This document shows, piece by piece, positions 33,579 to 34,761 of a DNA stretch of 34,761 bases (positions are counted from its first letter, which is position 1; each line of letters starts with the position of its first letter). The translations under genes were made by a program, and so were the position numbers. The notes beneath the pieces were generated by a model. That model saw nothing but the letters and a program-made list of their open reading frames with translations, had not been told where the DNA came from and ran no database searches. The DNA is from CAYMTN01 sp964393335 (GTDB lineage Bacteria > Chloroflexota > Anaerolineae > Aggregatilineales > Aggregatilineaceae), in contig CAYMTN010000030.1 in NCBI GenBank assembly GCA_964393335.1, positions 1-34,761 of the forward strand, in the 5' to 3' direction.

Positions 33579-33613
33579 GCTGATCGCTGATCGCTGATCG
33601 CTAATCGCTAACT
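33579..33613 (+). repeat. Heptanucleotide tandem repeat upstream of the last gene
   Basis: Five 7-base units, GCTGATC three times, then GCTAATC and GCTAACT, end six bases before AGGAG (33619-33623). This is the cleanest of the four GCTRANN arrays in the window. Confidence 0.8.
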
Positions 33614-33632
33614 CTCACAGGAGTGGATGGTG

Positions 33633-34761
33633 ATGAAAAAATGGCTGTCGGGGCTGGTGATCGCCGTGCTGCTGGCGGTGGCCACCGTGCCGTTGGCGCT
33701 GGCGCAGGACGATCTGACTCAGACGTTTGTTTCGGATGACGGGTCGATCTTCTTCTATTACCCGTCCGGCTGGCACGTGGATGCCACGACCGACAGCGGC
33801 GCGGTGAACGTATACAACAACGAGACTGACCTGTACATCTACAGCCCGGCGGTGCTGGCGACGTATGGCGTGGGTGAGATGACCGACCCGCACGAGTTGA
33901 TGGACCTGATCTTGATGGGCCTGGAAGACGTCGATACCGGCGAGGTGCTGGACATCACACTCGGCGGGCGGGCGGCAGCGCGCCTGGATTACGATACCGG
34001 CGACGGCGTCGGTTTTTTCCTGGGCATCGTGCTCAGCGATGGATCGCTCGGCATGATCGAAGTCGTCGCGCTGGATACCAGCGGGCCGGTGCCGTTCGAA
34101 GAAACCGCGCTGGCGATTGCGGCTACATTTGACGTGGCCGGGCTGGAGGGGATGGTCCAGGGCAAGCCCGATACGCTGTCCGATTACGCGGCAGACTGGA
34201 AAACCGCCGTAGCCGAACTGGAAGACACCGGTTTGATCGCGTCGGGCGGCGGCCTGGTGTTCACCGAGGATTACGCCTATTTCACCGGGCAGGGCGCATT
34301 TTACACGCCGCTGGCGATCAACAGCCCGCGCACGAACTTCGTCATGGCCGGGGAACTGCGTTACACGCCCAGCAATTCCAACGACGTCGAGCTGTGCACG
34401 TTCGGATCGCGCATCATCTACGACGGATCGCTGGCCGTGAACTACATCGACGTGGGGCTGACGAATTTTGAGGACCGCGCGCTCTTCAACGATTACCAGC
34501 CGGAGGGAAACGGTAATTTCCGCCTGTCCCACACGGCGGTCGATCTGGCGGTGCCGCACTATTTCATCATCCTGGTGATCGAAGACCGGCTGACGATCTA
34601 CATGGACGGCGTGTTGTTGTTCGAGGATGAAACCGTCGGAGTCCGGTCAGGGACATGGGCTGTCGGGCTGGTGGGGCAGGGACCGGGCGCGAACTGCGAA
34701 GCGCATGACATCTGGGTCTACGAGGTGCCGATTGGCACGGCGGGCGTGTGCGAGATCAAAG
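33633..34761 (+). CDS. Secreted protein with a macroglobulin C-terminal-like domain (3' truncated)
   Basis: Open to the window edge, 376 residues visible. The signal peptide MKKWLSGLVIAVLLAVATVPLALA is followed by QDDLTQTF. The first domain (about 25-170) begins LTQTFVSDDGSIFFYYPSGW, closely paralleling LTQSFSFFNDSLSLMLPEGW in the last domain of the upstream macroglobulin, so the two share a fold. A linker leads to a second, beta-rich domain (about 215-370; TGQGAFYTPLAI, LTIYMDGVLLFEDE, CEAHDIWVYEVP) that looks like a concanavalin-type sandwich. AGGAG (33619-33623) is nine bases from the ATG at 33633 but only three from the ATG at 33627, so the former is chosen. The function is unknown; a terminator upstream suggests separate transcription. 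Confidence 0.85.
   Translation, partial: MKKWLSGLVIAVLLAVATVPLALAQDDLTQTFVSDDGSIFFYYPSGWHVDATTDSGAVNVYNNETDLYIYSPAVLATYGVGEMTDPHELMDLILMGLEDVDTGEVLDITLGGRAAARLDYDTGDGVGFFLGIVLSDGSLGMIEVVALDTSGPVPFEETALAIAATFDVAGLEGMVQGKPDTLSDYAADWKTAVAELEDTGLIASGGGLVFTEDYAYFTGQGAFYTPLAINSPRTNFVMAGELRYTPSNSNDVELCTFGSRIIYDGSLAVNYIDVGLTNFEDRALFNDYQPEGNGNFRLSHTAVDLAVPHYFIILVIEDRLTIYMDGVLLFEDETVGVRSGTWAVGLVGQGPGANCEAHDIWVYEVPIGTAGVCEIK

Noticed and set aside
1..34761. CRISPR arrays, tRNA or rRNA genes, and transposases.
   Set aside because: No regularly spaced direct repeats of CRISPR size, no tRNA-like T-loop with acceptor pairing and no transposase motifs were found by eye; the short tandem arrays are 7-base repeats.

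Overview
The window is high-GC bacterial DNA. Every gene with a confident start lies on the + strand. Gene content and order fit a Chloroflexota chromosome, most likely Anaerolineae or a close relative: a division and cell-wall (dcw) cluster running murD, ftsW, murG, murC, murB, ftsQ, ftsA, ftsZ, followed by nrdR and a B12-dependent nrdJ, with large secreted Ig-like, WD40 and SH3 proteins around it. This placement is inferred from gene order and protein style; no marker search was run. Three runs of exactly ten Ns (18305-18314, 22021-22030, 25097-25106) show a scaffolded draft assembly or MAG, and two of them break genes.

Layout. 1-2285: the end of an unrecognised protein, then a membrane-anchored seven-blade WD40 protein with two SH3b domains. 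2454-3455: a Gfo/Idh/MocA oxidoreductase. 3525-7497: murD, two tiny membrane proteins, a DUF1349 protein and ftsW. 7505-9602: a low-GC island with a PD-(D/E)XK nuclease and a DNA methyltransferase, a probable restriction-modification pair inserted between ftsW and murG and bounded by a 5-bp direct repeat. 9616-13893: murG, a CvpA-like membrane protein, murC and murB. 14209-18168: ftsQ, ftsA and ftsZ. 18420-23149: a candidate tandem NrdR operator, nrdR, and nrdJ carrying a 411-residue intein at its radical cysteine. 23187-23939: a second low-GC unknown gene. 24317-26138: a lipoprotein, a YdcF/DUF218 gene damaged by an assembly gap, and a stand-alone response-regulator receiver. 26544-33434: a 2,296-residue alpha-2-macroglobulin-like protein with an intact CxEQ thioester motif. 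33633-end: a secreted protein whose N-terminal domain resembles the C-terminal domain of the macroglobulin.

How the genes work together. MurC and MurD add the first two amino acids to UDP-MurNAc, which MurB makes. MurG makes lipid II, and FtsW polymerises it at the septum. FtsZ, FtsA and FtsQ form and anchor the divisome. NrdR and NrdJ supply dNTPs for replication. Several intergenic regions carry heptanucleotide tandem repeats (GCTRANN type) directly in front of ribosome-binding sites, and other palindromic elements recur between genes. No tRNA, rRNA, CRISPR array or transposase was seen.
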